This document shows positions 34,921 through 44,157 of a stretch of 64,000 bases of DNA, in pieces (positions within the stretch are counted from its first letter, which is position 1; each line of letters begins with the position of its first letter). Below the pieces are notes generated by a model that saw nothing but the letters and a program-made list of their open reading frames with translations, was not told where the DNA came from and did not search any database. The position numbers and the translations under genes were made by a program. The stretch comes from Natrialba sp. SSL1 (lineage in GTDB: Archaea > Halobacteriota > Halobacteria > Halobacteriales > Natrialbaceae), in contig NZ_MASN01000041.1 in NCBI RefSeq assembly GCF_001861355.1, forward strand, positions 89,317 to 153,316, given 5' to 3'.

Positions 34921-36234
34921 TCAGTCCGCAACCACTTCTTCCGCGTCCGCCGTAACTGTCGGCTCCTGAATCCAGAGGTCGCCAAATAACTCATCCTGAT
35001 CGAGTACGACGCGGCCGCGGTGGGCCAAAAAGAGCAACGCAAGGTAGGTCATCACGCGCGAACCACCTTCGTTGTCGATCTCGGCGTACAGCACCTCGTC
35101 GCGTCCGTTCTCGTAGTGTTCCTCGAGTACGGCCTCGACGTCGTCGATCACCGTCTCGATATCCTCCTCGTGGGTCGTATGTGTCACGTCGTCGCTCGTC
35201 GGCTCGTCATCGACCCGGAAGTCGTCGCCCGAGTGGTAGCTCAGCTCCTGCATCCCGCGGTCGTAGCCCCGCGGCGAGTCGCTCGTATCGTAGCTGCGAG
35301 ACTCCTTCCACCAGGTGCCACGCTCTGCGCTGCGGAGTTCCCGAACCAGTTCGTCGAGCGTCTCCGGCTTTCCGCGGACGTGCTTGCGCTCGAGTCGACG
35401 CTCCATCTCGGCTTCGAGCCCCTCGACAGGGTCGAACCCGGGTGCGCCGTCCTCGTCGGGCGCGCCGCCACCGCCGCCCATCGGCCCCTCGTCTGCGAAC
35501 GGCGCTTCCCACGGCGGCAGCTCCTCCTCTTCGGGTTCGTCCGTGGCGAACAACTCGTCACTCTTCATCCGAAGCAAGACGCTCGCGTAGAACAGTGCCC
35601 GGCCGGAAGTTCGCAGGTCGGCGTCATCGAGCGCCGACAGGAACTTGTCCGTCACCCGGACGACATCGATGTCCCAGGGGTCGATTTCGCCGTCTTCGGC
35701 GAGCTGAACGAGGAGTTCGACGGGTTCGACCTCGTCTTCATCCCCATCATCTCCGTCGTCAATCCCCTCCTCCATCGCAGATGAGGGTTCAGACGACGAT
35801 GCGGACTCGGCGAACTCGAGTACCGTTCCCTCGTCGTCCTGGTTGTCGTCGGACGTTCCCGGAGGTTCTCGGTCTTCGTGGCCGGCGATCTGGAGGGGGA
35901 TGTCGTCGCCGCCGTCGGTGCGGAGTTCCCCGCTCGATTGTTCGGAGTCGCGTAGCGACTCCCTGCTCGCGGCGTCGCCGCTCGCACTTTTGGAGGGCCC
36001 CTGCGTCGCCGTTGGCTCCTCGGGCCCCTCACCCTGCTCGCGGGTCGCTTCGCTCCCCGTCTGCTCGCGGGCCGATGGCCCGCTCGCATGGTTCGAGGGG
36101 CGCTCTGCGTCCCTCGTTACTCGCATATTCGAGGAACGGAGTTCCTCGCTCTCTCGCGGGTCGCTTCGCTCCCCGCTCGGTTTTTGGGAGGACCCCTGCG
36201 TCACCTTCGGTTCCTCGGGCCCCTCCCTAGTCAT
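34921..36234 (-). CDS. scpA: Segregation and condensation protein A (kleisin) with N-terminal extension
   Basis: 437 residues. The kleisin core begins with VEPVELLVQLAEDGEIDPWD near residue 172 and includes LRTSGRALFYASVLLRMKS; the winged-helix end is near residues 350-425. It binds SMC in condensin. ATG 36234 overlaps the smc stop by a few bases, implying translational coupling. The conserved N-terminus (DIPLQIAGHEDREPP) starts near residue 111. Before it are about 110 residues of repetitive Glu/Ser/Arg/Gly sequence encoded by short palindromes, with a near-repeated GPEEPxxTQG segment. No usable start lies between residue 37 and residue 154, so at least part of the extension must be translated. 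Confidence 0.92.
   Translation of the reverse strand: MTREGPEEPKVTQGSSQKPSGERSDPRESEELRSSNMRVTRDAERPSNHASGPSAREQTGSEATREQGEGPEEPTATQGPSKSASGDAASRESLRDSEQSSGELRTDGGDDIPLQIAGHEDREPPGTSDDNQDDEGTVLEFAESASSSEPSSAMEEGIDDGDDGDEDEVEPVELLVQLAEDGEIDPWDIDVVRVTDKFLSALDDADLRTSGRALFYASVLLRMKSDELFATDEPEEEELPPWEAPFADEGPMGGGGGAPDEDGAPGFDPVEGLEAEMERRLERKHVRGKPETLDELVRELRSAERGTWWKESRSYDTSDSPRGYDRGMQELSYHSGDDFRVDDEPTSDDVTHTTHEEDIETVIDDVEAVLEEHYENGRDEVLYAEIDNEGGSRVMTYLALLFLAHRGRVVLDQDELFGDLWIQEPTVTADAEEVVAD
35944..36230. repeat. Array of three-base-loop palindromes inside scpA
   Basis: Perfect or near-perfect palindromes with three-base loops: GGAGTCGC-GTA-GCGACTCC (35944-35962), GCGGGCC-GAT-GGCCCGC (36067-36083), CGAGGGGCGC-TCT-GCGTCCCTCG with one mismatch (36094-36116), CGAGGAAC-GGA-GTTCCTCG (36130-36148). 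A 19-base sequence CGGGTCGCTTCGCTCCCCG occurs twice (36041-36059, 36157-36175) and is itself an imperfect palindrome. All lie in frame in the scpA 5' extension. Confidence 0.9.
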
Positions 36235-39200
36235 CAGCCGGCACCCCCTCACTCAAATCGATCCCCGTCACGGCACTCACGTTGTCGTCCTGCATCGTCA
36301 CCCCGATCGCGCGCTGGGAGCGATCGAGCATCGCCGAGCGGTGTGAGACGACGACGAACTGGGCCTGCTCGGCCAGTTCCTCGACCATCTCGCCGATCCG
36401 CTCGGCGTTGACCGCGTCGAGGAAGGCGTCGACCTCGTCCAACGCGTAGAACGGTGCCGGATTGTGTCGCTGGATCGCGAAAATGAACGCCAGCGCGGTC
36501 AGGGACTTCTCGCCACCGGACATCGCATCCAGGCGCTGAATCGGTTTGTCGCCCGGCTGTGCCTTCATCGTCAGCCCGCCCTCGAACGGGTCGTCCTCGT
36601 CTTCGAGGTGAAGCGTGCCGGTCCCCTCCGAAAGCTGCTCGAAAATCTCCGTGAAGTGCGAGGAGATCGCCGTGTAGGCGTCCATAAACGTCTGTTTCTT
36701 CTGGGTCTCGTACTGCTCGATCCGGTCGCGAATGCCCTCCGCCTCCTCGACAAGTGTCGCGCGACCCTCCTCGAGTTCGTCCAGATCGCTGCGGACCTCG
36801 TCGTACTCGTCGATCGCGAGCATGTTGACCGGCTCCATCGCCTCCATGTCGGCCTGCAAGAGCTCGATCATCTCGAGGACGGTCTCGTGATCGGGCACGT
36901 CCTCGGGGTCGTAGTCGCCGACCTCCGCTTCGAGGCTCTCGATCTCCCACTCGAGACTGGTGACGCGCTCGCGTTTGTCCTCGAGTTTGCTCTCGACGGC
37001 GTTGACGCGATCCTGTTGCTGGTCACGGTTCGTACGCGCCTCGGAGAGTTCCTCCTTGAGGTCGCTGCGTTCGCCCTTCAACTCGGTGAGTTCCGCCTCG
37101 AGCTCCTCGACGGCCTCGTGTTTCGCCTCGAGTGTCTCGCGCTTCTCGGCGATTGCGTCCTCGTGCTCCGAAATCCGGTCTTCGTGCTCGGCCTTCCGGT
37201 TCTGGGCCGTTTCGATGTCGTCGTGGAGGTCTTCGATTGCATCTTCTGCGTACTCCTTCTCGAGTCCGAGTTCGTTGAGCTTCCCGTCGAGCTCCGCGAT
37301 TGTGTCCTCGCGGTCGTCGATCTCACCCTCGAGTTCCTCGATCTCGGCGGTGAGTTCCGGAATCTTCGAATCTGCGAGCTCGGTTTCGAGCTCGTCGATG
37401 TCGGCCTCGATGGCCTCGATCTCCTGTGTTTTCTCGTCAATCTCGGCGGCGATTTCGTTCATCCGCTCGTCGACCGACTCGCGTTCCTCGCGGAGTTCCT
37501 CGAGTTCGTGCTCGAGCGTCTCGATCTCGTCCTCGATCGAGTCTCGTTTCTCGTCGAGGGACTCGAGTTCGCTCTCGATCGAGCGCACCTCGTCTGCGGC
37601 GTCGGTCTTGCGGTCGCGGGCGTCGTCGAGACGCTCTTCGACGCTGCGCAGGTCCTCGCGGAGGGAGTCGCGCTCTTCTTGCAGATCCGTGATCTGCTTG
37701 GCGACGCGCTCGAGTTGGCCTTCGCCGCCGCCGGTGAACGAGTAGCGCGAGCCCTTTCGGGAGCCGCCGGTCATCGCGCCGCTCTTTTCGACCAGGTCGC
37801 CGTCGAGGGTGACCATCCGGTAGTCACCCATGTACGACCGGGCAGTTTCGATGTCCTCCACGACGAGGGTGTCACCGAGGACGTACGAGAAGACGCCGGC
37901 GAACTGGTCGTCGAAGTCGACCAGGTTGTACGCGAAGTCGACGACGCCCGGATCGGTCGGCGCGTTCGGGAGCCGACGCTGGCTCATGTCCGTCAGCGGC
38001 AGGAAGGTCGCCCGACCCGCGTTTCTGGACTTCAGGTGCTCGATACACTGCTGGCCGACCACGTCGTCAACGACGACGACGTTCGCGAGCCGACCGCCGG
38101 CGGCCGTCTCACAGGCCACAGCGTACTCGCCGGAGACGTTTCCGAGCTGGGCTACCGCCCCGTGGACGCCATTGATCCCCGAATTCAGGATCGTCGTCAC
38201 CGCGCGACCGAACGAGGAGTCGCCGCTCTCGCCCGCGTTGGCCTCGAGTTCGGCGTACTCCTGCTGTTTGGCCTGGATTTTGTCATCCAGTTCGTCCATC
38301 TCGGACTGCGTGCGACGCTTCTCAGCCTTGAGATCGTCGACGACCTCCGAGATGTTCGCGCGATTCTTCTCGGCCTTCTCGAGTTCCCGCTCGAGATCGC
38401 TGCGTCTGTTCTCGAGTTCCGGCAGTTCCTCGCGTCGTTCCTCGATCGTGGTCTCTTTCTCGCTGATCGCGTTCGAGCGGCGACGAGCCTCGTCGAGCAG
38501 GCGGTCTTGCTCGCGCTGGCGGTCGTTCTTCTCGGTTTTTGCCTCCTCGAGGTCGCTCTTTCGGTCCGCGAGATCAGCCTTGAGCTCGTCGAACTCGGTG
38601 TCGACGGCGTCGATTTCGGCCTCGAGTTCGTCGCGCTTCGTCTTTCGCTCCTGGATTTCGGTTTTGATCGAGGCCTTCTCGAGTTTGTGCTCGCGCATTT
38701 CGTCCTCGAGTTCCTCGATGGTCTCTTGCTTGCGGTCGATCTGGACGAACGCCTCGCGTCGCGTGGATTCGGCGTCTTCGATCTGTTCCTCGCTGGCTTC
38801 GATCTTGTCCTCGAGCCGGGAAATCTCGCCTTTGATCTCCTCGATTTCGCTCTTGATCCGGAGCTGTTCGTCCTCGCCCTTGCGCTCGATTTCGGCGTTG
38901 AGGTCCTCTAAGTCCTCCTGCAGCCGGACGACTTTCCCCTGGCGCTCGTCGAGTTCACGCTGCAGGTCTTCGAGATCGGACTCGAGGTCGTCGACAGAAT
39001 CTTCAGCCGACTCGAGTTCGGCGCGCTTCTCTTCGAGTTCGCTGGCCTTCTTGTAGCCCTCGTACTCCTCCTTCTCGCGGCGGAGCCGTCGGTAGCGCAT
39101 GGCCTGGCGGCGCTCGTCTGCGAGCTGGTCGAGACGGTCGCGTTTCTCCTCGATGCGCAGTTCGGCCTCGTCGATGCGCTCCTCGACGACCTCGAGTTCC

Positions 39201-39796
39201 TCGAAGGCGTCCTCCTTCTTCGCGTCGAACTCGGCGACGCCGGCGATTTCGTCGATGATTTGCCGGCGTGCGTGGGGCGTCATGTTGATGATTTCGGTCA
39301 CGTCGCCCTGCATGACGACGTTGTACCCCTCTGGGGTGACGCCGGCCTGTGCGAGCAGATCCTGAATGTCGGAGAGATTGACCGCGCGGTCGTTCAGGTA
39401 GTAGTAGGAGTAGTAGTTGTCCTCTGTTTCCTTGACGCGGCGACGGATCCGGATTTCGTCGACGTCGCCGACATCCTCGCTACCCGCGGCGTTGACGACC
39501 TGCGAGCGGGAGAGCGTCTCGTCGGAGTTGTCGAGGATGACCTCGACGATGGCCTCGCGTGGCCCGGCAGAGTCCGAGCCGTCCTCGTGGCCGGGGTTGT
39601 AGATGAGATCAGTGAGTTTCTCCGCGCGGATGCCGCGGGTCCGTGCCAGTCCGAGCGCGAAGAGGACGGCGTCGATGATGTTCGACTTGCCCGAGCCGTT
39701 CGGCCCGGTGACGACCGTAAAATCCTCGTAGAACGGAATCTTCGTTTTTCGACCGAAGCTCTTGAACTTGTCCAGAACGACTGCCTTGATATACAT
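36227..39796 (-). CDS. smc: Chromosome segregation ATPase SMC
   Basis: 1189 residues, full family length. Walker A GPNGSGKSN is at residues 31-39. Long coiled coils run either side of a hinge at about 510-660 (GRAVTTILNSGINGVHGAVA). The ABC signature is LDAMSGGEKSLTALAF, and Walker B with its Glu is YALDEVDAFL near residue 1115. It is the ATPase core of condensin, which compacts and segregates the chromosome. It lies between a small coiled-coil gene and scpA on the same strand, and scpA starts inside its last codons. Confidence 0.98.
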   Translation of the reverse strand: MYIKAVVLDKFKSFGRKTKIPFYEDFTVVTGPNGSGKSNIIDAVLFALGLARTRGIRAEKLTDLIYNPGHEDGSDSAGPREAIVEVILDNSDETLSRSQVVNAAGSEDVGDVDEIRIRRRVKETEDNYYSYYYLNDRAVNLSDIQDLLAQAGVTPEGYNVVMQGDVTEIINMTPHARRQIIDEIAGVAEFDAKKEDAFEELEVVEERIDEAELRIEEKRDRLDQLADERRQAMRYRRLRREKEEYEGYKKASELEEKRAELESAEDSVDDLESDLEDLQRELDERQGKVVRLQEDLEDLNAEIERKGEDEQLRIKSEIEEIKGEISRLEDKIEASEEQIEDAESTRREAFVQIDRKQETIEELEDEMREHKLEKASIKTEIQERKTKRDELEAEIDAVDTEFDELKADLADRKSDLEEAKTEKNDRQREQDRLLDEARRRSNAISEKETTIEERREELPELENRRSDLERELEKAEKNRANISEVVDDLKAEKRRTQSEMDELDDKIQAKQQEYAELEANAGESGDSSFGRAVTTILNSGINGVHGAVAQLGNVSGEYAVACETAAGGRLANVVVVDDVVGQQCIEHLKSRNAGRATFLPLTDMSQRRLPNAPTDPGVVDFAYNLVDFDDQFAGVFSYVLGDTLVVEDIETARSYMGDYRMVTLDGDLVEKSGAMTGGSRKGSRYSFTGGGEGQLERVAKQITDLQEERDSLREDLRSVEERLDDARDRKTDAADEVRSIESELESLDEKRDSIEDEIETLEHELEELREERESVDERMNEIAAEIDEKTQEIEAIEADIDELETELADSKIPELTAEIEELEGEIDDREDTIAELDGKLNELGLEKEYAEDAIEDLHDDIETAQNRKAEHEDRISEHEDAIAEKRETLEAKHEAVEELEAELTELKGERSDLKEELSEARTNRDQQQDRVNAVESKLEDKRERVTSLEWEIESLEAEVGDYDPEDVPDHETVLEMIELLQADMEAMEPVNMLAIDEYDEVRSDLDELEEGRATLVEEAEGIRDRIEQYETQKKQTFMDAYTAISSHFTEIFEQLSEGTGTLHLEDEDDPFEGGLTMKAQPGDKPIQRLDAMSGGEKSLTALAFIFAIQRHNPAPFYALDEVDAFLDAVNAERIGEMVEELAEQAQFVVVSHRSAMLDRSQRAIGVTMQDDNVSAVTGIDLSEGVPADD

Positions 39797-39940
39797 TTGT
39801 TGTCCGAGCCCTCCGTGCCGTCGGGACTCGCAATCGGGGACTACCGTGTGGGTTGGGAGACGAGTATGCGGACGAGTCGGCCGGCGAGCGGCCGCCGTTC
39901 GTCACCGTTCCCCGCTTGCGAGACGCCGTACGCCGTGCAG

Positions 39941-40258
39941 TTATGCGACAATAATATCGTCGCTACCTGAGTCTTCCGCTTCGTCACCGGACTGGGCGTC
40001 CTCCGCGGCGTCGGTGTCGGCGTCTGCCGTCGCCTCTTCGACCTCTTCGGGTGCGGCTTCCGGGGTTCCCTCGATGTCGGTCGTTCCCGTCTCGTTCTGG
40101 CGGCGCTCGGGAACGCGCGTCGGCGTCTCCGTATCGAGTTCGGCCTCGAGAACGCGAATTCGCTCTTTGGCTTCGATGAGTTCGTCGGTCAGTCCCTCTA
40201 CGGTCGACTCGAGTTCGGCGACCGTCGATTCGAGCTGCTCGACGCGATTGTTCGACAT
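39941..40258 (-). CDS. Small coiled-coil protein upstream of smc
   Basis: 105 residues from MSNNRVEQLESTVAELEST. The first 55 residues form a short parallel coiled coil; the rest is a disordered acidic tail ending SDDIIVA. It resembles a haloarchaeal family I remember as DUF7518. It lies 144 bases upstream of smc on the same strand and may share its transcript, so a link to condensin or chromosome work is possible but unproved. Confidence 0.78.
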   Translation of the reverse strand: MSNNRVEQLESTVAELESTVEGLTDELIEAKERIRVLEAELDTETPTRVPERRQNETGTTDIEGTPEAAPEEVEEATADADTDAAEDAQSGDEAEDSGSDDIIVA

Positions 40259-40350
40259 ACCATCTAGGCCCGTTGCCTGACACATAAACGTACGTCAGAC
40301 ACATATTCACGGCTTGGCATATTGTGGGCTGTCACCCGCCGTCATCGCCG

Positions 40351-41064
40351 TCAGAACGACTCGTCGTCGATATCGTCCAACACGGAAAGCGCCCCCTGCA
40401 GAATCTTCCGTTCACTCCGGCGTAGATTCATCGAGACCGCCGTCTTCGAGATGTCGAAGTGGTCGGCAAGTTCGCCGAGCGTCGTCTCGCGCGGGGTCTC
40501 GTAGTACCCGTTCTGTGACGCGATCCGGAACGTCTCGCGTTCAGTCTCGGTCAGTGACCGACAGCCCTCGAGCAATCGCATCGCACTACTCGAGTTATCG
40601 AGAAGATCGAACAGTGCCGTCGGCCCGAACTGGTCTCGGTCCTCGACGTTGAACTCGTTGTGTCGCTCGAGTTCGGCGAGCGTGTGGTCTTCGTCCTCGT
40701 CACTGTCGAATCCGACGCGCCAGTGTTCGCGGCCGTTTTCGATCTGGAACGGACCGGTGATGTAGCCGCCGTTTCGCTGGATCGTCCGCATCGCGTTCGT
40801 CTCTTCGATGGTCGTGCCGATCTGGGCGACGTTCCCCCGCTTCGAGAGGACGTAACAGTCGGTCATGTTCGAATGATCGCGGAGCGTGTGCAATCCGTTC
40901 TCGAGTGCACCCACCGAATCCGCTCTCGCGATGAGTCGCGTCTCGAGTTTTTCGTCGTCGGTGTCGAGTTGCCACTGGACGGCCGAGAAGGCGATATCGA
41001 CGTCATCGGTCGTGTCGATGAACGGGCAATCGTACTGCCGCATGTCGATATCGAGATCGATCAT
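40351..41064 (-). CDS. HTH_10 (bacterio-opsin activator-type) regulator
   Basis: 237 residues from ATG 41064, chosen over a start four codons upstream because a TATTAATA box (about 41090-41097) lies near 27 bases before it. The C-terminal 55 residues form the HTH_10 domain (TPRETTLGELADHFDISKTAV, here as LGELADHFDISKTAVS with SERKILQ after). The N-terminal region is a Bat-type sensory domain. The gene is divergent from the dehydrogenase/ligase pair, with an inverted repeat between, so it likely senses a metabolite and activates or represses that pair. The signal is unknown. Confidence 0.88.
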   Translation of the reverse strand: MIDLDIDMRQYDCPFIDTTDDVDIAFSAVQWQLDTDDEKLETRLIARADSVGALENGLHTLRDHSNMTDCYVLSKRGNVAQIGTTIEETNAMRTIQRNGGYITGPFQIENGREHWRVGFDSDEDEDHTLAELERHNEFNVEDRDQFGPTALFDLLDNSSSAMRLLEGCRSLTETERETFRIASQNGYYETPRETTLGELADHFDISKTAVSMNLRRSERKILQGALSVLDDIDDESF

Positions 41065-41163
41065 TGCTAGGTACACACAACCAAACGAGTGTATTAATAG
41101 TTATTACAATATATCCACACATCCATTGTTGGGATAAACCAGCCGTGTGTTCTGTTGATATGT

Positions 41164-41184
41164 TAACGCCTGTGTTTAGCGTTA
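41164..41184. promoter_or_regulatory. Inverted repeat in divergent HTH_10/dehydrogenase promoter
   Basis: TAACGC-N9-GCGTTA, perfect 6-bp arms, 29-49 bases before the dehydrogenase ATG and so next to its likely TATA/BRE zone. It is a candidate HTH_10 binding site. The surrounding 148 bases are AT-rich. Confidence 0.5.
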
Positions 41185-41212
41185 TCTAGGCGTAGTTGTA
41201 TCGTATACGGCT

Positions 41213-42070
41213 ATGTCACAGCAACAGGTCACGCCACCGTCGGTAACGCGTTCGAACATCCATACGATCGACGACGAATCGTTCACTGGACGGAACGTCT
41301 GTCTCGTTACCGGAGCGGGCTCTGGAATCGGTCGTGCAACCGCACTCGCTGCTGCCGGGAATGGGTTGACAGTCGCGGCGACAGACATCGATGAGGACGC
41401 ACTCGCAGAAACGGTCGCCCGACGCAACGAACTCGATCTGCAGGGAGATATCGAGCCAATCGTCGGTGACCTCACGGTCGACGACGACATCGAACGAATC
41501 GTCGAGACGGCCGCAACCCACGGTGACATCAAGTACCTCGCGAACGTCGCCGGAATGCAACATATCGATGCGATCGAGGACTTTCCGATGGATGCCTACG
41601 ACCGCATGCATCGGGTGATGCTTCGAGCACCGCTGTATCTCTCGAAACTGTGCCTTCCTCACTTCCGTAACACCGCGAGCGGCGGTGGCTGTGTGGGGAA
41701 CATGGCATCGGTCCACGGCCACTACGTCACGAGCGACAAGGTTGGGTACAACATCTCGAAATTCGGACTGCGCGGCCTCACGCAGTCGATCGCTGCCGAA
41801 GGTGCGGGAGACGTTCGCTCGTTCTCGATCAGCACCGGGTACGTCCAGACGCCGCTCGTGATGGACCAACTCGAGGACACGGCCGAGCAGCGGGGCATCT
41901 CGGCCGACGAGGTAATTCAGGACGTGATGCTCGGCCAATCCCGCGTCACGGAGATGATGACCCCGATCGACGTCGGCAATCTCTTTCTGCTCGGCTTTTC
42001 GAAACTTGGCCGGCATCTGGACGGCGGCGACCTGTTGTTTGATGGGGGCATGACGCTAACGTACGAGTGA
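41213..42070 (+). CDS. SDR-family dehydrogenase, probably 3-hydroxybutyrate dehydrogenase
   Basis: 285 residues. A Rossmann domain opens CLVTGAGSGIGRATA near residue 31. The catalytic Tyr-x3-Lys is in YNISKFG near residue 176, with the Ser in MASVHG. Family-specific features of D-3-hydroxybutyrate dehydrogenases appear: NVAGMQHIDAIEDFP and STGYVQTPLV followed by a long GISADEV-type helix. It would oxidise 3-hydroxybutyrate to acetoacetate with NAD. The first 25 residues are a non-conserved extension. The acyl-CoA ligase follows 14 bases later. Confidence 0.87.
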   Translation: MSQQQVTPPSVTRSNIHTIDDESFTGRNVCLVTGAGSGIGRATALAAAGNGLTVAATDIDEDALAETVARRNELDLQGDIEPIVGDLTVDDDIERIVETAATHGDIKYLANVAGMQHIDAIEDFPMDAYDRMHRVMLRAPLYLSKLCLPHFRNTASGGGCVGNMASVHGHYVTSDKVGYNISKFGLRGLTQSIAAEGAGDVRSFSISTGYVQTPLVMDQLEDTAEQRGISADEVIQDVMLGQSRVTEMMTPIDVGNLFLLGFSKLGRHLDGGDLLFDGGMTLTYE

Positions 42071-42084
42071 GAGTCACGATCACC

Positions 42085-44157
42085 ATGACAGCGAACACGA
42101 GCCTCGACGACGTCGACGAAATCGTCCACGAACCCAGCCAGGAGTTCGTCGACGAGACGAACGTCGCCGAGTTCATGCAGACTTACGGGATCGGAGGGTA
42201 CGAGGAGCTGATCGAGCGGACGACGACCGATATTGCAGGAGAGCCAGACAGCGGCGTCGACTGGTTCTGGGACGAGATCGTCGACTACCTGGATATCGAG
42301 TTCTACGAAGCGTACGACACCGTTCGAGACGACAGCGGGACCCAACGCGCCGCAGAAAACGCGGCCGGTGAAACCGTGAGCCGCGGCGGGCCGCAGTTCA
42401 CCGACTGGTACCCGGGCGGTGAACTCAACGTGGCACACAACGTGGTCGATCGCCACGCCGCTGTCGACGAGGAGCGCCGAAACAAGGTCGCGACCATCTG
42501 GGAAGGCGAGGACGGCAACGTGCGGGAGGTTACGTACCACGAACTCCGCCGCCAGTCGAACCAGGTCGCGAACGCCCTGGAACAGCGCGGCATCGAGACC
42601 GGCGATACGGTCGGGCTCTACATGCCGATGGTGCCGGAGGTCGTCTCGATCCTCTACGGCTGTTTCAAGGTCGGTGCGATCGCGGTCCCGATCTTCTCGG
42701 GCTTCGGCGTCGACGCCGCGGCGACCCGCATCGCGGATTCGGAGTGCTCCGTTCTCTTCACGGGTGACGGCTTCTACCGCCGCGGCGATCCGGTTTACCT
42801 CAAGGGCGCAGCAGACGACGCCATCGAGGAGGCGGGCTACGTCGAGGACACCATCGTCTTCGACCGCCTCGGTGCGAGCGACGACACCGGTGAGCACGAG
42901 ATTCCGTGGGACGACGAGCGCGACCAGTGGTGGGCCGACGCCGTCGAAACGCGGTCCGACGACTACGAGACGAAATCGGTTCCCTCGAGTCAGGAGTCCA
43001 TGCTGCTGTACTCCTCGGGCACCACCGGCAAGCCGAAGGGTATCGTTCACACCCACGCTGGCGTGCAGGTGCAGTGTGCCAAGGAGGTTTACTTCGGGAT
43101 GGATCTCAAGCCGGCAGACCGGTTCTTCTGGGTCTCGGACATCGGCTGGATGATGGGGCCGTGGACCCTCATCGGGACTCACACCTTCGGCGGTACTGTC
43201 TTCATGTACGAGGGCGCGCCGGACCACCCCGAACCGGACCGCTTCTGGGAGATGATCGACCGGCACAAGCTCACCCAGTTCGGCATCTCGCCGACCGCAA
43301 TCCGCGCACTGCGAAAGCACGGAGATGGGTGGCTCGAGGGTCACGACCTCTCCTCGCTTCGCATCCTCGGTTCGACGGGCGAGCCCTGGGACCCCGAGTC
43401 CTGGCGCTGGTTCTACGAGAACGTCGGCGGTGGAAAGTGTCCGATCATCAATATTTCCGGCGGCACCGAAATCTGTGGCTGCTTCCTGATGCCGATGCCC
43501 ACGGAACCCCTGAAGCCCTGCACGCTCGGCGGGCCGGGGATCGGAATGGATATCGACATCGTCGACTCGTCGGGCGAGTCCGTCACAGACGACCACGAAC
43601 GCGGCTTCCTCGTCGCCCGCGACTCCTGCCCCTCCATGACCAAGTCGCTCTGGTCGGGCGACGAGCGCTACCTGAACGAGTACTGGTCGACGTTCGAGGA
43701 CCCGCCCATGTGGGACCACGGCGACTGGGCCCAGCAAGACGAGGACGGCTTCTGGTTCCTCCACGGCCGCGCCGACGACGCGCTGAACGTTGCCGGCCGC
43801 AAGGTCGGCCCCGCCGAAGTCGAGGGCGCGCTCATCGACCACGACGCGGTCAACCAGGCCGCCGCCATCGGCGCGCCGGACGACACCACCGGCACCGCGG
43901 TCGTCACCTACGTCATCCTCGAGGACAGCGTCGACGAGACCGACGACCTCCGCGAAGAGCTCCGGGGACAGGTCGGCGAGGAACTCGGTAAGCCGTTCCG
44001 TCCGCGCGAAATCCTGTTCGTCGACGAGTTCCCGAAGACCCAGTCGGGCAAGATCATTCGCCGCGCCATCGAGGCGACCTACACCGGCGAGGATCTGGGT
44101 GACATGAGCAGCATCGAGAATCCCGGCGCACTCGAGGAACTCGAGTCCGCTCGCTAA
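42085..44157 (+). CDS. Acyl-CoA synthetase (acetyl/acetoacetyl-CoA synthetase-like)
   Basis: 690 residues from ATG 42085; GTG 42067 overlapping the previous stop is an alternative. ANL-superfamily motifs are clear: LLYSSGTTGKPKG near residue 308, GWMMGPW near residue 354, ISGGTE near residue 466, the Asp motif HGDWAQQDEDG near residue 554, and the catalytic Lys in QSGKIIRRA near residue 659. The length and N-terminal region match acetyl-CoA synthetase relatives. Because the gene is paired with a hydroxybutyrate dehydrogenase, acetoacetate or another short acid is a likely substrate; that is inference. Its stop overlaps the first of four 27-bp repeats. Confidence 0.9.
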   Translation: MTANTSLDDVDEIVHEPSQEFVDETNVAEFMQTYGIGGYEELIERTTTDIAGEPDSGVDWFWDEIVDYLDIEFYEAYDTVRDDSGTQRAAENAAGETVSRGGPQFTDWYPGGELNVAHNVVDRHAAVDEERRNKVATIWEGEDGNVREVTYHELRRQSNQVANALEQRGIETGDTVGLYMPMVPEVVSILYGCFKVGAIAVPIFSGFGVDAAATRIADSECSVLFTGDGFYRRGDPVYLKGAADDAIEEAGYVEDTIVFDRLGASDDTGEHEIPWDDERDQWWADAVETRSDDYETKSVPSSQESMLLYSSGTTGKPKGIVHTHAGVQVQCAKEVYFGMDLKPADRFFWVSDIGWMMGPWTLIGTHTFGGTVFMYEGAPDHPEPDRFWEMIDRHKLTQFGISPTAIRALRKHGDGWLEGHDLSSLRILGSTGEPWDPESWRWFYENVGGGKCPIINISGGTEICGCFLMPMPTEPLKPCTLGGPGIGMDIDIVDSSGESVTDDHERGFLVARDSCPSMTKSLWSGDERYLNEYWSTFEDPPMWDHGDWAQQDEDGFWFLHGRADDALNVAGRKVGPAEVEGALIDHDAVNQAAAIGAPDDTTGTAVVTYVILEDSVDETDDLREELRGQVGEELGKPFRPREILFVDEFPKTQSGKIIRRAIEATYTGEDLGDMSSIENPGALEELESAR

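Noticed and set aside
36464..38911. 815-codon plus-strand frame over smc
   Set aside because: Shadow of the SMC coiled coils on the opposite strand; smc has full ATPase motifs.
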